A stretch of DNA of 64,000 nucleotides from Istiophorus platypterus (Eukaryota; Chordata; Actinopteri; Istiophoriformes; Istiophoridae), in NCBI GenBank assembly GCA_016859345.1, contig CM029131.1, positions 7,616,320 to 7,680,319 of the forward strand. Direction: 5' to 3'. A program made the position numbers and the translations under genes. Under the pieces are notes generated by a model, which saw only the letters and a program-made list of their open reading frames with translations, was not told the origin of the DNA and made no database searches. Shown here one piece after another: positions 22,400 through 35,129 of the stretch. How positions within the stretch are numbered: position 1 is the stretch's first letter; every line of letters begins with the position of its first letter.

Positions 22400-23870
22400 A
22401 TTCCTTTTCAAAATATTTATTTTTCCCAAAAACTACAAACACTCAAAGATTTTCAGAACCTTTTTAAAAAATAATTTCAAGAGTTTTCAAGCGGTTTCTT
22501 AATTGACCCTGTCTCTTTATGATATGAGAGTTTATATAAGTCCTGAATATAATCTTTTACGCTTAATATTTTGAGGTCATGGACAAAATGTCCAAATGTT
22601 AACTTTACCTCTTGAAAACATGTAAATCAAGTATTGTTTGCTTGTACTTTGTTGTCATGACTTTTTTTTTAAATATAAACTTTGTTGTATTTTTTTGTCA
22701 TTCTTTCAATAAATGTTTGATTATTTAAATAAAAAAATTAGGAGATGGCATAGCCCAGTAGTCGATGAAACTGGTAGATTTCAGTATGGTAGTTAATTAG
22801 AAGAGTGAAAAGATGCATCAGAGCTGTGTGGTTATTTACCGAGTTTTTTTTCGATGGAATGGGAGTTCGTGATAGACCTAAAACTGACACCAGAAATAAA
22901 TGATAGCCTGTTAGTGAAAATGGATGAGAACTGAAGAAACTCAATGAACAGAAAAATCAGAGATAATCTTAACCTTGCTGCTCAGATGAAGGCAAGTGTA
23001 AAGAAAAGGATTCCTCCCTGAGGAAGGTCAAAATACATGGTCATTGTCACCACAGTCAGGAAAAACAAAAATCTCAACAGTAGTCACCCTGAATCCGACA
23101 ATTTTTGAATCCTTTAATTTGTAGATAGAAGTGACATTGTAAAGATCAATTACAAAAGTTTTCCAGCTTAGACACTGCTGAGTGTTGAATTTTAAATGCC
23201 TTTAGCATTGAGAAACTACAGATAAACATGTCAGTAACGACTTACTGTTACTCTTGGTAGACTTTTTGTCATTGATTGCTTGAAAGTGCAGTAAGAACCT
23301 CCCCAGTGTAATATGCCCCCCCCCCCCCCAGCTATATTCAAAGTGGCAGCATTATTGTCATTAGTGTCAGTGTGTGTGAATGTACCCAACAGCTTCTGGA
23401 AGTGTGTGTGTTTGAGGGAGAGCGATGCAGAATAGACATTTTCTTAAGAGCATCAGTACACATGATCTCATCCCATAAACAAAACGGGCAAATGTGTTCA
23501 TCTGTAAATGAATACTAAGGGTTTTGTTTTTGCTTCTCTCTCAGGACTATTGAAAGAAGACGACACAATATTTTTTACTGTATTTCCTCAAATAGTGACT
23601 AGGACCTATATTTACCACAACTACAGAAGGTAACAGGCCTTTATTTGAAGCAGGCTTCTTTTTTGAGTATAATTGCTCATATTTTAGTAGGAAGTCTCGT
23701 TTTGATCTGCTCCCATATTGCACTCTTAAAGGTACTGCATTATGCCTCTAATAGGAACTCAGCACATTTCCTCTAACCATTCTACTTTAAAAGCCCTTAT
23801 TTAAATTCAGTGCAATGAAAACCCTCCCTTTCTTAACAGGGGCCTTTATTGTGAAACATTTGCAGGCACA
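22400..23870. other. Non-coding stretch, no gene recognised
   Basis: AT-rich sequence with a run of about 14 C residues near 23,317-23,330 and a short TG tract. No coding signal seen. Confidence 0.5.
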
Positions 23871-23878
23871 CCATATCG

Positions 23879-24305
23879 TTAGCCTCATAGCATAATTGCC
23901 TAACTCACATTTGAAAGTTTTCTGAAAACAAGAAAAAACACAATCTTTAGCAAGCACATTGGTATTTTTTATTGGTATTGTAACAAAGTTCAAACAGATG
24001 GTTGAACAAGTCTGCAAAAAAAATAAGACATCGATTGCAGAACAAATAAAAGTGACTTAGGCAGAATATGCCATGACTTAGGCAATTTTTCTCATGCAGT
24101 CTGCAGTCGTTGTATGAAGCGGCAAAAATGCCTTAGTCAAAGAGATGACAAAGGCAGATAGTGATTTTGGACTCTAACAAGTGTTCTGATAGGCTGAGGA
24201 CATAGGCAATAAGGCAGTGTGACGCAGCAGTGGTATGAGAGTAAAGTTAGGCAGATATCACAATTTGGCCAAAAAATGAATTAGGCAATAATGCTATGAG
24301 GCTAA
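23879..24305. mobile_element. MITE copy A (TTAGCCTCATAGCATAATTG termini)
   Basis: The left end TTAGCCTCATAGCATAATTG pairs with the right end caataatgctatgaggctaa. The 427-bp interior has no coding frame but repeats short gcctaa/ttaggca motifs in both orientations (for example gacttaggcagaatatgcca and gacttaggcaatttttct). The inverted similarity extends a few bases outside (catatcg / caatatg). The same element recurs in the opposite orientation at 38,871-39,315. No target-site duplication was clear, so the superfamily is undecided. Confidence 0.88.
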
Positions 24306-24309
24306 CAAT

Positions 24310-27300
24310 ATGCGACAACAGCCGGATGAGACTGAAGGATGACAAAGCAAAGTGCATCAGAATTAATTAATTAAACACTATCATTTTGTCAGTTTGAACC
24401 TTGTAAAACATACCGGGTACATTTATTGGAAATATTAAAAACAAAAAAACAAATCGTACAATAGAAGATTGCAGTGGTGGATATGTAGATTTATGCTTCA
24501 TTGGCCTTCATTTACATTATATGAAGGTTAGCAGGACTTTATCTACCCTTGTTTTGTTTCCCGGTCTTCATTTAGGGGCCATGTCAACCATATCTGTGAC
24601 CATTATCAGAGATCCAGCTTTTAATTGACCACAGGTTTTTATTTGAGGAGATACATGTTTGTTTGTTTTTTTAATTTAGATAAGCAAATATTCAGTAAAT
24701 AAGCAGTTAAGAAGTAGACAAAAAATTTTTGTTTTAGCCTTGAGAATTTTAATAACATTTAAAAACAAAAATGGTTTTTGGATAAGAAATCATTTGCTGG
24801 GTTAGCCAGAGGACTATATTGACTACATGCAGGTGGCCCAAAAATGTGGGGATCTTTTGATATATGTGCATTCTGAGCTACTTTTATTTAAATGAATGAT
24901 GCAGTATCTTGTAACCTGGTGTTCATTATTCTTAATCCATCTGTGATCCAACCAATCCTTGAATGCTTTAGTAAACATTATCCTAACTGTGTCACTCAGT
25001 TACGCAGCCGTAAGTGTAGTAGGTAATTTACTGTAGTTATTATTACAGAGATTTTCCTGGCTCCTACATCATGTAACTTAAACATTCCCAGGGAATTGTT
25101 TGCTTGAATTCCCCTAATATTTGTGAGAATAGACAACCTGCAAATAGAACCGTTTCAGGGACGTTACATGAAGGTTCATTGTTACTCTACAAAGGACACT
25201 ACAGTATAGAGGACTGTTGGACAGTACAAGCCTAAAGAAACACTTTCTGTCGGTGTATAGAAACTGTGCTGTCTTTTTTCCCCCTGAACGTTTTCCCTCC
25301 TCTATTCATCCTGGTCTAATCTTCCCTCTTTCCCTCTCATTGTACATCTCCCTCCATCTCACCCCTCCATCTCTCTCTCTCCTCCTCCTTCAGTGACAGT
25401 AAACAGCCCTCCTGCTGTTTGTCTCCTATTACAACCTCCATCCTGATTCCACTCTTTCTTGCATCCTTCCTCCTCTTCTTCTCTTCTTTTTATTTTTTTG
25501 ATCTCCTTTTTCTTTCTAACCATCAACTGCTCAGCCTAAAAGCTAAAGGCCCTCTCGAGACACTAGCTAAAAAGATACAAGAGGTCCAGAACAATCAAAG
25601 GCCCTGAAGAGGAAAGTGAGGACGAGGTCACGATGATGAAGGGGACGACAGTGGCAGTGATGATGATCACAGTGGAGGCAGAGGGTGATAATGGCAGACA
25701 GAAACCTGATGTTTAACATGACAAATACAGTAATAAAATGGAGATTAATGACAATGCTGATGAATTGGTCCAGCTATACTGATTATTCAGGTTTTTTTCA
25801 CTTTCTTAAAGAAATTAAGCATTTACCACATGTTCTACATAAAAAAAACCTAACCAGAAAACTCAAAACTAGAAAATCTGAGCAGGAATTAACAATTTAT
25901 CAGATTTGAAGTCTACTGCCGTAAAGTATTTCTGCAAATATGAATAGTGTTTGTTCAGTTTTGTCAGACTTTGCAGTCAAAGCAGTCTAAAATATGCATT
26001 TAATAAGGCTACATACTACATTGTAAGACTTGCTATAACTAACATTATGAATCATGAATTAGTCCTTTCAGGATTAGCCCACTTAAAATGGAAAAAGAGC
26101 AAAAAAACAATCATCATACTTCATTCTCTCAGACACAGTGGTGTGTGGATACATCTTCCCGTCTGGCAAACATAAAAACAGATATCCTGCTACTCTGTGT
26201 GGTTTGGTGAGGCAGCTATATGCCAACCTCACCTGGCTGTAACATTTAGATTAGGTGGCTGTAATTGGTACTGCCTAGGAATTTATTACAGCAAAGCCGG
26301 TCCTGTACGGGGTGAGTACATCATTCTTCATGACATCTGAATTGGTCTCCTGTCTAACTGCTCACCTTGGATTATGGCACCATGACTTCCACATCAAATT
26401 CTATGTATTAGGAAAAGATTGATGGTCAATGCTCCCTGTTAATTCTGCACCAACTGGGCTGTATACTGGAAATTAAACTGGAATTTCTGGCAAGGAAAGA
26501 GCTTTCCATGTCTGCCTGAACCAACACAAAGATAACCTGACCTGGATGAACCTCGCCTGCTTTTCCCAATGCAGCAGTGTACTTGACAAAACCATTCTGT
26601 AACAGCAAATGATGTTTCCATTCTTTTCGAACCACACCTCTCCAATGCAAGCTTTTTTTTTTTTTTTCTTTTTTGTAGCTCGTCTTGTTTTCAGGACTGT
26701 CATGATCACACAAATGACGTGTAAAGCTCAGGATCAAGGGCCAGGTGCACCCATCGTTTCAAATATAAAACTGCTGTAAAACAAACTGAACAAAAGTAGA
26801 AAGTCAAAGAATGTCCTGAATTTTCTTTAAAGGTTGTAGTGTCCTTTTCTTGAAGGACAGCAGAGCTGCATTCAGTTTTGATTCACAGCAGATACAATGG
26901 ATTCCAATGGCAAACCAGATTCAGAGCAAAAAGAAGGCAAAAGAATATATCAAAATGAAGCATTAATGAAAACTTCTTATATGCCAATCCAGCATAATCC
27001 ACTCTCCTTCTGCTGGCCTGTAACCCTCGCTTTTCCAATAAATCACTAAATAGGCAGTTTGAAGTGGTGCCTCTGAGCCACAGAGAGGTGAAAGACCTGG
27101 AAAGCATGTATTTAGCTACAAGTGGGTGACAAATGAAAAGGAAAAAAATTACAAAAAGAGTCAGTGAGGGGTTATGCAACAGGACCCACCAGAGTGGCTT
27201 CAATACTTAACAAAGATCTCTGAAACTCTACCGAATAGACAAACACCACTCTTCCAACAGATATTCACGAATTTGGTGTTTTTATTCAAATTGTTCCTGT

Positions 27301-27790
27301 AATCAGTGGTCTCTTTCTGAACTCGGGACATACTGATCAAGAGCGTAGAAGTGGATAATGCTGCAGGAGTGGTTCAAGAAGACTCTAAGAAGGTTATTTT
27401 CCCATGAATGTGAGACTGCATTGTAATCCATTATAACTTGTGAATCCAAGCGAACAGCTGCTGTCTTCCACGAAAGCTTTCACATTGTACTATTGGTTTA
27501 GACTATTGGTTTACTGTATGAACGCAGCCTGCAAACAGCAAAACAGTAGGAAATGGTAATGAGCATCATCACATTTGTGGTGAACAATAAACATCCTGCT
27601 CTCTTTCAACCTCTCTTCTCTCCTCTTGGTTTTCACCTCCCACATTCGATCCGTATGATGTTGATTTGACTATTGTTCGTCATGCATAATTGTTTGAAAA
27701 TACATAGACACAAAAAACCCTCAGTGGGCAGCAGTATTTGGTGTTTATATTATAGTAACACTTTTTGTTCCAAGGAGTGCAGATTTAGTT
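24310..27790. other. Non-coding stretch with candidate regulatory segments
   Basis: No exon recognised. A pyrimidine-rich run spans about 25,270-25,400. The segment at about 26,150-26,400 is of mixed composition and low repeat content, with ggcagctatatgccaacctc and ggtggctgtaattggtac, and is a candidate conserved non-coding element. A 103-residue minus-strand frame at 26,426-26,737 shows no family I know. Confidence 0.4.
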
Positions 27791-27796
27791 TTCATT

Positions 27797-28460
27797 TTGA
27801 AATGCATTAGTGATGAATTTACCTCATACCAGGCGTGTGTGTGTGCGCGCGCATATCAAAGTGTATCCAGTGGAAATTGTAAAATGTGTGACATTGCCCG
27901 TCAGTGGGGAAAATATTCAGGACCCTGCGAGGAAAAATTATTCTTAATTCTCCTCATCTCACACACTGCGGGGCTTGACGACACCCCGCAGGGCTTACGT
28001 ACACACACACACACACACACAGAGCCAGGTCAAAGCCCCAAAGGTTCTGTGGCAACTTTGAGGGCCCGAATAATGACGTCCCTAATGTCTCCCCACAGAG
28101 AAGGAGAGCGAGAGAGAGTGTTAGTGAGGGGAAATAGTGAGAGAGAGGGAGAGAGAGGGCACTTTTCTTTCCTTGGCTGTAGGAGTCCTATTGTCACTCA
28201 CCCTGCAGGAGCTTTCAGTCCTCAGCTCCAACTTATCGGCTGTCCAGCCAAGTGGGGTGGGTGGCTGAGAGCGCACGGGAGTGGGGGGGGTGATACAGTA
28301 AAATGCCCTACCGTTGAGGTCTCCGAGGCTTTTTTTTTTTTTTTTTTTTTTCCCCTGAGGGAGGAGGCCATTGTGTGTGCCAAGAGGTCAAAGCTACATT
28401 CGATCGGCCTCCCTCCCTCTCCCTCCCTTTTCCTTTCATGGCTTCTTTTTCCATCGCTGT
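27797..28460 (+). other. Candidate regulatory block containing a chance open frame
   Basis: A 221-codon open frame crosses this region but contains CA, GA and poly-T repeats translated as Thr-His, Glu-Arg and Phe runs, so I do not call it a gene. Non-repeat portions (about 27,860-27,990 and 28,020-28,100) look unique. A SOX-type CCATTGTG site lies at 28,368-28,375. Conservation has not been tested. Confidence 0.3.
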
Positions 28461-28469
28461 GATTGATCT

Positions 28470-29860
28470 ATTTTTCTGTTCATTTGCTGTTGTCTTGTTT
28501 ACTGCAGTTCAGCATGTGATTTTTAAATTTTTTTTTTCCTAATATGACAGGCTGCTAATTGAGCGTTATGTTGCAGAGACACAAACGCAGACCTATTTAA
28601 GTCACAGAAAATGAAGTTATGTGAATAATCGTGCATTTTGTAATGTAACACATGATAATGTAACACACATAACACATGTAACACAGGAGTTGTGTAAGTT
28701 ATGAAAAATTCTGTAAAGAAAACATGAATAAATTCTCATCATGAAGAATTTAATCATTATACTGTAACGCTTCAGCTTCACAGCCAAGGACTGACTTAAG
28801 ATAAAAAGTGGCCATGTTACTCACGATGAAGGAATGTGTCATCTAGTTCAACAGTAACACTCATGGATGTGATTTAAATAGGTTTTGAAAAACAATGGAT
28901 CTCAGTAGATAAGAGGAATAACCAGCTTTGGATACATTGGCAAATATTTTTTACGGAGATGCATTCATTCTTGGTTTTGGATTTTTATGGTATTTGTTGA
29001 AAATAGGAAAAATGTAGAACATCAGCTGACTAATCCCTTAAGGGTTGTCATTGGTCTCAAGGGAGTTAATGTAAGTCAATCAAGTGACAAAACCTAGTGT
29101 GTTTGTGTGTGTATGAGTGTGTGTGTGTGTGTGTGCATCTAGTCTTTGTGCACGATGATTAGATGATTATTTCTAGACAAGATAAGTGGGTGAAATAGAG
29201 ACTCTGTTGACTGTTCTTCAGGTAATCAACACACACGCACGCGTGCACACGCATACACACTAGTCATGCCACGCCACGCAAGATTGCATTACCTGTCCCT
29301 TTTCATAGGCACATAATGAGATCATGGAAACCTTAAACGAATGGATGGAGGGAGAAAGACAGACAAAGCGGCACAGAAAGATGTGGTGATAGAGGAGGGA
29401 GAAATGTACAAGAAAAGAACAATTGTGAAAAGTTTGAAAAACCTTTTTTCCTGAATCCAGGAGAAAAAAGAGAAACAATGACTATTGCTCTGAGTTTTTA
29501 GCAAAACAAAGATGTGAAATATCTAAACAATAGATAATGTCCTAATTTCTTCATAAGAATAGGCTAGATTTTGTTGATTCTACCTCAGTCATTATACGAT
29601 TCGAGAGAGAGAGTGAGCGATAGGTAAATAGAAAAATGGAGATATGACCATAAACAGAGGTAAATCTGGCAGCCTGTCGGCGTGTTTCGCCGTGTCAATT
29701 TGTCCATACAGAGGAGGCTTGGGTTGCATTGGAGGGCCAGGTAACATGAGATCTAACAGACCGCACCTATGCAACAGGTATTAGCCTTATCCCCCTGCTT
29801 CAAATGCACACACTTGCAAACACACCTCAAGCGTATGGCTAGTTGAGTTATTCAGACACA
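28470..29860. other. Non-coding stretch, no gene recognised
   Basis: AT-rich, with a TG tract (about 29,100-29,136), a short CA-rich run near 29,230-29,260, and a GC-balanced segment at about 29,660-29,790 that might be conserved non-coding DNA. Confidence 0.45.
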
Positions 29861-29869
29861 CTCAATAAA

Positions 29870-29985
29870 AAATGAGTGTTGAACCCCGCCTCTTGCCCAG
29901 TGTCAGCTGGGACCCCCCAACCCTAAAAGGATAAGTGGCATAGCTGCTGGATAGAATGAGGGATGGATGGATGAATGGATGCTCA
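29870..29985 (+). repeat. Interspersed element tail ending in (GGAT)n
   Basis: Phrases gaaccccgcctcttgccca, gtcagctgggaccccccaa and ggataagtggcatagctgct, then ggatggatggatgaatggat, match from memory the common fish repeat whose 3' tail reads 'ccccgcctct...gggataagcggta...atggatgg'. Likely a short retroelement tail. Confidence 0.7.
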
Positions 29986-29989
29986 TCAC

Positions 29990-31400
29990 TTATTTGTCAG
30001 GCACTTGTCATAGTTCTACAGCTGCTAGATGATGTGTTACAAATGTCTTAGGTAGCAAGAAATATGCGTACAACAGATTTTCCTGCTACTCATCTATTCT
30101 TGAAAGATTTTTTTTTTTTTTGTTGTGGATGGTTTTTTTGGCCCTCAAAGTGTAACCAAATGTTAGATACAAATCTTAATAGGTTTGCAGTTAAACATAA
30201 TTCTAACTGTAATAGAAATACGAGAAGAGGAGGCATGGAAATGTACTTTTTTGTTTGTTTAGGGAACTGTGGTCAAGGTTATGGAAAGATCGTTGTCACG
30301 GTTAATAGAAACTCGACTTGTAGGTTATTATAGCAGTTTAGTGTTTGGTAGCTCTCTCCACAGATGAATCAAGTGTTTCTCATAATTCCGGGTCAACAAC
30401 AACCTAACAAAATAAACACGTTGGAAAATGTTCAGGTACAGGCTTTTATTGCTGGTGAAGCATCTCAGCTCTGCAGTCTTCATTTATCACATGACACCCA
30501 CCATCAAAGGTCAAGATGTGGGTAGCATGCTTGTTTCTTTCCAGCCTAAGGAAGAAATGAGGAGTTTATTTCTGCAGCATCGCTAGAAGAATTATGTTTC
30601 ACCTCTCTGTCCCTGATTGAAATTAGGCTTTGAATAAATACATCAGATGGTTTTATTTCTTCCGGTGTGCTCTGAATTCATGAAAGAACCGCTTAGCACA
30701 AGCAGTGATGGCTATCGCGATGAAATCTAAAGAAACTCACACAAATCGTCCAAATGAAAGTCTGTTCTGGTTTATGCACTGAAACTACTTGGTTAAGGTT
30801 GGGGGATGTTAATTTTCCTGGCTAAAATAATATCAAATTTGTAGAGCAAAGGTAGTAATGGTTAAATTAAACCAATGTTGATTGATGTTAGGAAACTGGA
30901 AACAAACGATGGCCTCCCCAGTCAAATTCAGACATTTGTTGATCCGTCTATAATTTCACACTGTCGTCCTCCTGCTCCCAGTGGACAAAAGTCGCGAGGT
31001 CTTGAACTCGAATGTAAGCGTGTTGTTTTTGGACAGTCCCAGAAAACTTCAAGAACACTGAGTCCAAGGAGTCTGTCGGAGCGCCGCCCACACCATCGGA
31101 CAGGCGGCGAATCCCTGGGAAGCGGAGTGCGGAGACATCACGCCAAAAATAAACCCGGATCCTGAAGATTAGCAGTTTCATCTGCCTGCGTGCATTTAAT
31201 CTTCAGTATGGTGTGAATCAGGACGTCAGACCTGCCAGACTGCTGCCCTGATGGATTTTCAGACGGCACAGCGGAGGAGACAAGGTGGCTTCCTGGACCC
31301 ATTTCTACAGCTGCCTCCACGCTTCATTATGCAGCTTATTCTCATCATATTGCCCTCGGTTATCAGGCTGATGCAACAGTCAGCAAGCTCACTCCTGTAC
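29990..31400. other. Non-coding stretch with a GC-balanced candidate element
   Basis: No exon supported. The part at about 30,930-31,380 is richer in CpG than its surroundings (gtcggagcgccgcccacacc, gacaggcggcgaatccct) and looks unique. It may be conserved non-coding DNA or an untranslated exon. A 96-residue frame over 30,875-31,165 has no recognisable domain. Confidence 0.4.
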
Positions 31401-32115
31401 TCCCAGTCTCTCCCGTCTTTCTTCATCCTCCTCCATTCCCTGCTTCTCTTTCCTCCCCTCCTTCATCCTCCCTTCTCACCACTCTCCATCTCTTCTCTCA
31501 GTCCACCAATGTTTATCATTTCGGTTCTCTTCACTTTGTCATTTTATCCTTGGTCCCTTCTTTCCTTCATTATCTCTTTTCCCTCTCTCATTCCTTCTAT
31601 CTTTGCCTCTTCCTATCTTCAGTTCAATTCAAATTGTTGCTCTTTATTTCTATTATTTAATTAACTTTCATTTTTCCCCTTTCTTTTATTCCCTACTTGT
31701 TCTCTGTTGTCTTCTTTCCTTCCTTCTCTACTTTCTAACATCTTTTCCTATTTATTTTCTTCCTCCTCCTACTTTATTCCATCTTTCTCTCAGTTCCCTC
31801 TTTCCTACCTTCTTTTTTTGCTTGAATTTTTCTTATCACTCTCAACCCTTCTTTCCTCTTTGCTTCTTTCCTTCCTTAATTTAATCCTTCTCTCTTTTCA
31901 TTATTTCCTTCATTGCTCTCCTATCTTTCTTGTCCTTCCTCCCTTAACTTTTTTCCAGTCTTTCTTCATCACTTTTTTTTTTACCATCCCTCTAGTCCTC
32001 CTTCGCTTTTCTTCTCTCATTCCTTCCTTCATTTCTTTTTGGTCACTCTTTCATCTCTTGCTTTCTCTTTCTTTAATTCTTCTATCTCCTTCTTTCTTTC
32101 CACACTTTTTTCTGT
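31400..32115 (+). repeat. ~0.7-kb polypyrimidine tract
   Basis: This stretch is overwhelmingly C and T on the + strand, in irregular ctttcctt and cctcctt mixtures. The long Phe/Leu/Ser-rich frames across it are compositional. Such tracts can form triplex (H-DNA) structures in principle. Confidence 0.92.
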
Positions 32116-32119
32116 TATG

Positions 32120-34030
32120 GAATGTGTGATGAGCCTCCAGCTAATCCCATCCCTAAAGCACCTTAGCAACGCTCGCTAAGGGAATTTGGAGGGAGCTACA
32201 AAAAAGGGAAGAGAAGAAAAAAAAGCAGCAAACACATGCACGCAGACATGCACCAAGCCCAACAAGCAGCCCCCTATTGGCAGCAAGTGGATTCAGGGAT
32301 GCACTAATACATCTTCAAATGTGCTTTTTAAAGCGTTTGCAAAGGCTCTGTCGTCGGGCGATAACTCCCCACCGGTTAAAGGATGGATGCTCCCGTTGTG
32401 TTTTAGCACTGCTCTTCCCTCCCTCTGTTATTTCTCATCCTTCCACATCCTTTGCCATCCTCCTTCCCTCTCTCCTCTCCACTGACCAAGTTGTCGTCTT
32501 TAAAAAACATGAAAAAGTTTGTGTCTAAACAACGGCTGCATTGTGTTGAGTTTCCTCCTAAGGGTGTTTGACATGAGTGCAGAGCCTGCAGGCTGAGCTG
32601 GATCTCATGCTTCTCCTCTGTGGCTCAGAGGGAGTCTCCCAAATTAAATTTACATGGACATTTTACATTCTGCTCTTTTGAGCTGACTCATAGCACTGAT
32701 CAAATCCTGAAAGGTTCTATCGATATTATCTTTATTAAACCGTCAATTGTGTGTCAATGTTTTGTGCCATCACTAATCTATATTCCTGCTTTAACAATGG
32801 CTAAGCTGATTATGGGTAATGTGAAAGGTGTCACTTGTGAAAAACCCACAGAGAATAATCACCCAACTCTGCAGTTTCTCTCGTTTTCATTTACAGCACA
32901 TTTTTTGTTTTTGTTTTTTTTGTTTTTTTAATTTCCAGCAGATGGCTAAAAAAAAACAGCTTCAAATGAAGGCTAATGTTGTTCCAGGTCTGCTGGTCGT
33001 GTAAGTAGGGAATCATTTGTTAACATGATAGCCATAAGAACTTTATAAATTGTGAGTTATATCCATATGTATAAGACATCTGTGTATGTGTTCACACCTT
33101 GTATGATACTGCTTAAAATATATAAACTCGATCTATTACTACTTGGGTCTCATTCTTGATTTATTTTATTTTTTCTATAATTTCTATCAGTGTTAAATTT
33201 ACCATAAATGCTGAGATTAAACGCCCTGACATAGGTTAAAACGAAGTCAGATAGGCAAAGAAACATGAGCAGAGCCTTGATGATTTGACAATATCAGCCC
33301 CATATACTCATTTAATTTAAGATGTAGTGTTGGGAGAATTAGTCTGGTCAATATATTTTGCGAATATATACAAGTTCAGTTAATGCAATAGAAAAGGGGC
33401 TGCAACAGAAGCATCACTTTGCAGATCAGATCTGAACGATCCCTCGTCAACACCAAAATGGTCGCTTGAGACCTTTGGGTGTTGATGGGAGACCTTTTAA
33501 ACTTGGTGAAACTCTGGTTTACTTTACTGTTAATGCTGAGATATTGATATAAGGAGCAGTAGAGGGTAAGATCTGGATTCTCCTGAAAACTCTTGTCTGC
33601 TGGTCACTTTACGATGCAGTGCTCTAAAGATACAAACGTGATTCTTTTTGTACTAAACTTGCCATTGCATAGGGGGATTTGTGCACACGTGTACTTGGCG
33701 CACACATAACTTAAGGCCATAGGCAGATGGAGAGTGTACGTCACTCAGACCCTGACATGGACACTATCACTATAATTTAAACAGGAGGGAGGTGAAAGAA
33801 CAATAAAAATAAAACTCTGATTCAAAGAAAAAATAATGCATTTAGGTGAGAAAGTAATTCAGCGTTTCTGATTGAGCTTAATAGAATTTATTAAACTCAT
33901 TTAATTTAATTAGAAAAACGAAGGTGGACAAATATAGAATACAGGTCGGGTAAGGTTTACACATTATACAGGAATGACACATATAGTAGAGACGGAGGAA
34001 TGTATGTATAAATATGACGGCTTTGATTTA
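32120..34030. other. Non-coding stretch with a candidate element next to the polypyrimidine tract
   Basis: The segment at 32,130-32,400 is unique-looking and contains an inverted repeat CCTTAGC (32,161-32,167) / GCTAAGG (32,175-32,181) with an AGCAAC half-site as in RFX X-boxes. The rest is AT-rich without coding signal. Confidence 0.4.
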
Positions 34031-34035
34031 CTGAG

Positions 34036-34125
34036 TCATTTATTCATTCTCCTTTATCCGCTTTTCATGTTCAGTGCCATGGGGGACAGGAAGGATATCC
34101 CAGCATACACAGGGCAGAACATAGT
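34036..34125 (-). repeat. Interspersed element tail, opposite orientation
   Basis: Phrases tttattcattctcctttatc, cgcttttcatgttcagtgcc and aaggatatcccagcatacac resemble, from memory, the reverse-oriented version of the common fish repeat tail also seen near 29,870. Diverged. Confidence 0.55.
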
Positions 34126-34279
34126 TATAACTATTATCATTGTTTTTTCCTTTTCATTTTAGTGTTATGCACCATTCAACTTCAAGCAAAGAAACCAGGC
34201 TAAAAAAGTGAGAAAAAAAAAAATGTTGTGTTCAAATTTGGCCTAATCAGAGTAAACAGATTAAGCTATATAGGTGATA

Positions 34280-34800
34280 AGATTAGTGTGTGTTTGTGTG
34301 TGTGTGTGTTTGTGCTTGAGTGTGCACACAGATTCGGAGGCTATAATGAGAATCTGTAAATACCCTCAGACTGAATCCCTCTCCATGTTTAATCTGAGTC
34401 CACAACTACTAGCTGCCAACACAGATCATCCTCCTGTGTGTACACACACACATACACACACACCTACACACGCACACCAAACACAGGGACATCAGTAGTC
34501 AATACGCAGCATCCGCAAATGACACAAACAGGAAAAGCATGTATAGATGAAGCCCTATATTCTGACAGATCATGCCTATTCACACACACACACACACACA
34601 CAGACTCACACACTAGAAGGCCTATATAAGTGGATCAGGGAGGTGGGTGTGTGTAGGAATCTTCAGCCAGGCTATCACTAACAAGCATGCTCCTCTCTCT
34701 CTCCTTTATACAGCAAATCCCTCCACTCCACGCCAGAGATTAGCATATTGTTTTACCCAAACACGTACGCGTAAACACACACACACACACACACTCGTTC
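34280..34800. repeat. Cluster of short TG and CA tracts
   Basis: A TG run (about 34,286-34,310) and CA runs (about 34,440-34,480, 34,580-34,610 and 34,773-34,793) are interleaved with mixed sequence. The Thr-His-rich frames here are microsatellite translations. Confidence 0.85.
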
Positions 34801-34899
34801 CAGTATACAAAGCTGGAGTCAGGATGGTCACTGACAGAAATGGAGGAAAAAAAAATAGAGCGTTTTCCTCTCCCTGCTGCTGCTAAAGATGCACTATCA

Positions 34900-35120
34900 A
34901 GGAAAAATTGAACTCTTGTTTAAATCTTTTTCTTCCGTCGTCCTTTTGGCAAACAGCACCACACACTGCTGGGTTAGTCAACATTAAGGTGCACTTTACT
35001 GAATTTCTGGTGAAAAAAGTCCTTAACCCCGGAGCAGTTACCTCTTTCTGCCATGCGGGGCCGCCAATGTGCAAAGTAAACGGCTTTAATGAAGCAGAAA
35101 GTTTAGTTTGAATGGATAAA
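34900..35120. other. Candidate conserved non-coding element
   Basis: This is a block of complex, GC-balanced sequence in AT-rich surroundings, including tgccatgcggggccgccaat and aaagtaaacggctttaatga. Both strands have short open frames (67 and 80 codons), but neither resembles a known protein. The call is based only on composition and on position in the sox1 desert. Confidence 0.3.
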
Positions 35121-35129
35121 TACATATAG

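Noticed and set aside
26426..26737. 103-residue minus-strand frame of complex composition
   Set aside because: I could not match it to any family or find exon boundaries, and overlapping frames compete. Left as unassigned non-coding sequence.
27797..28462. 221-residue frame, one of the longest outside sox1
   Set aside because: It contains translated CA, GA and poly-T repeats, has no domain and no supporting splice signals. Chance openness in GC-balanced DNA is more likely.
31251..32179. Overlapping Phe/Leu/Ser-rich frames resembling membrane proteins
   Set aside because: Produced by the polypyrimidine tract, and the hydrophobicity is compositional.
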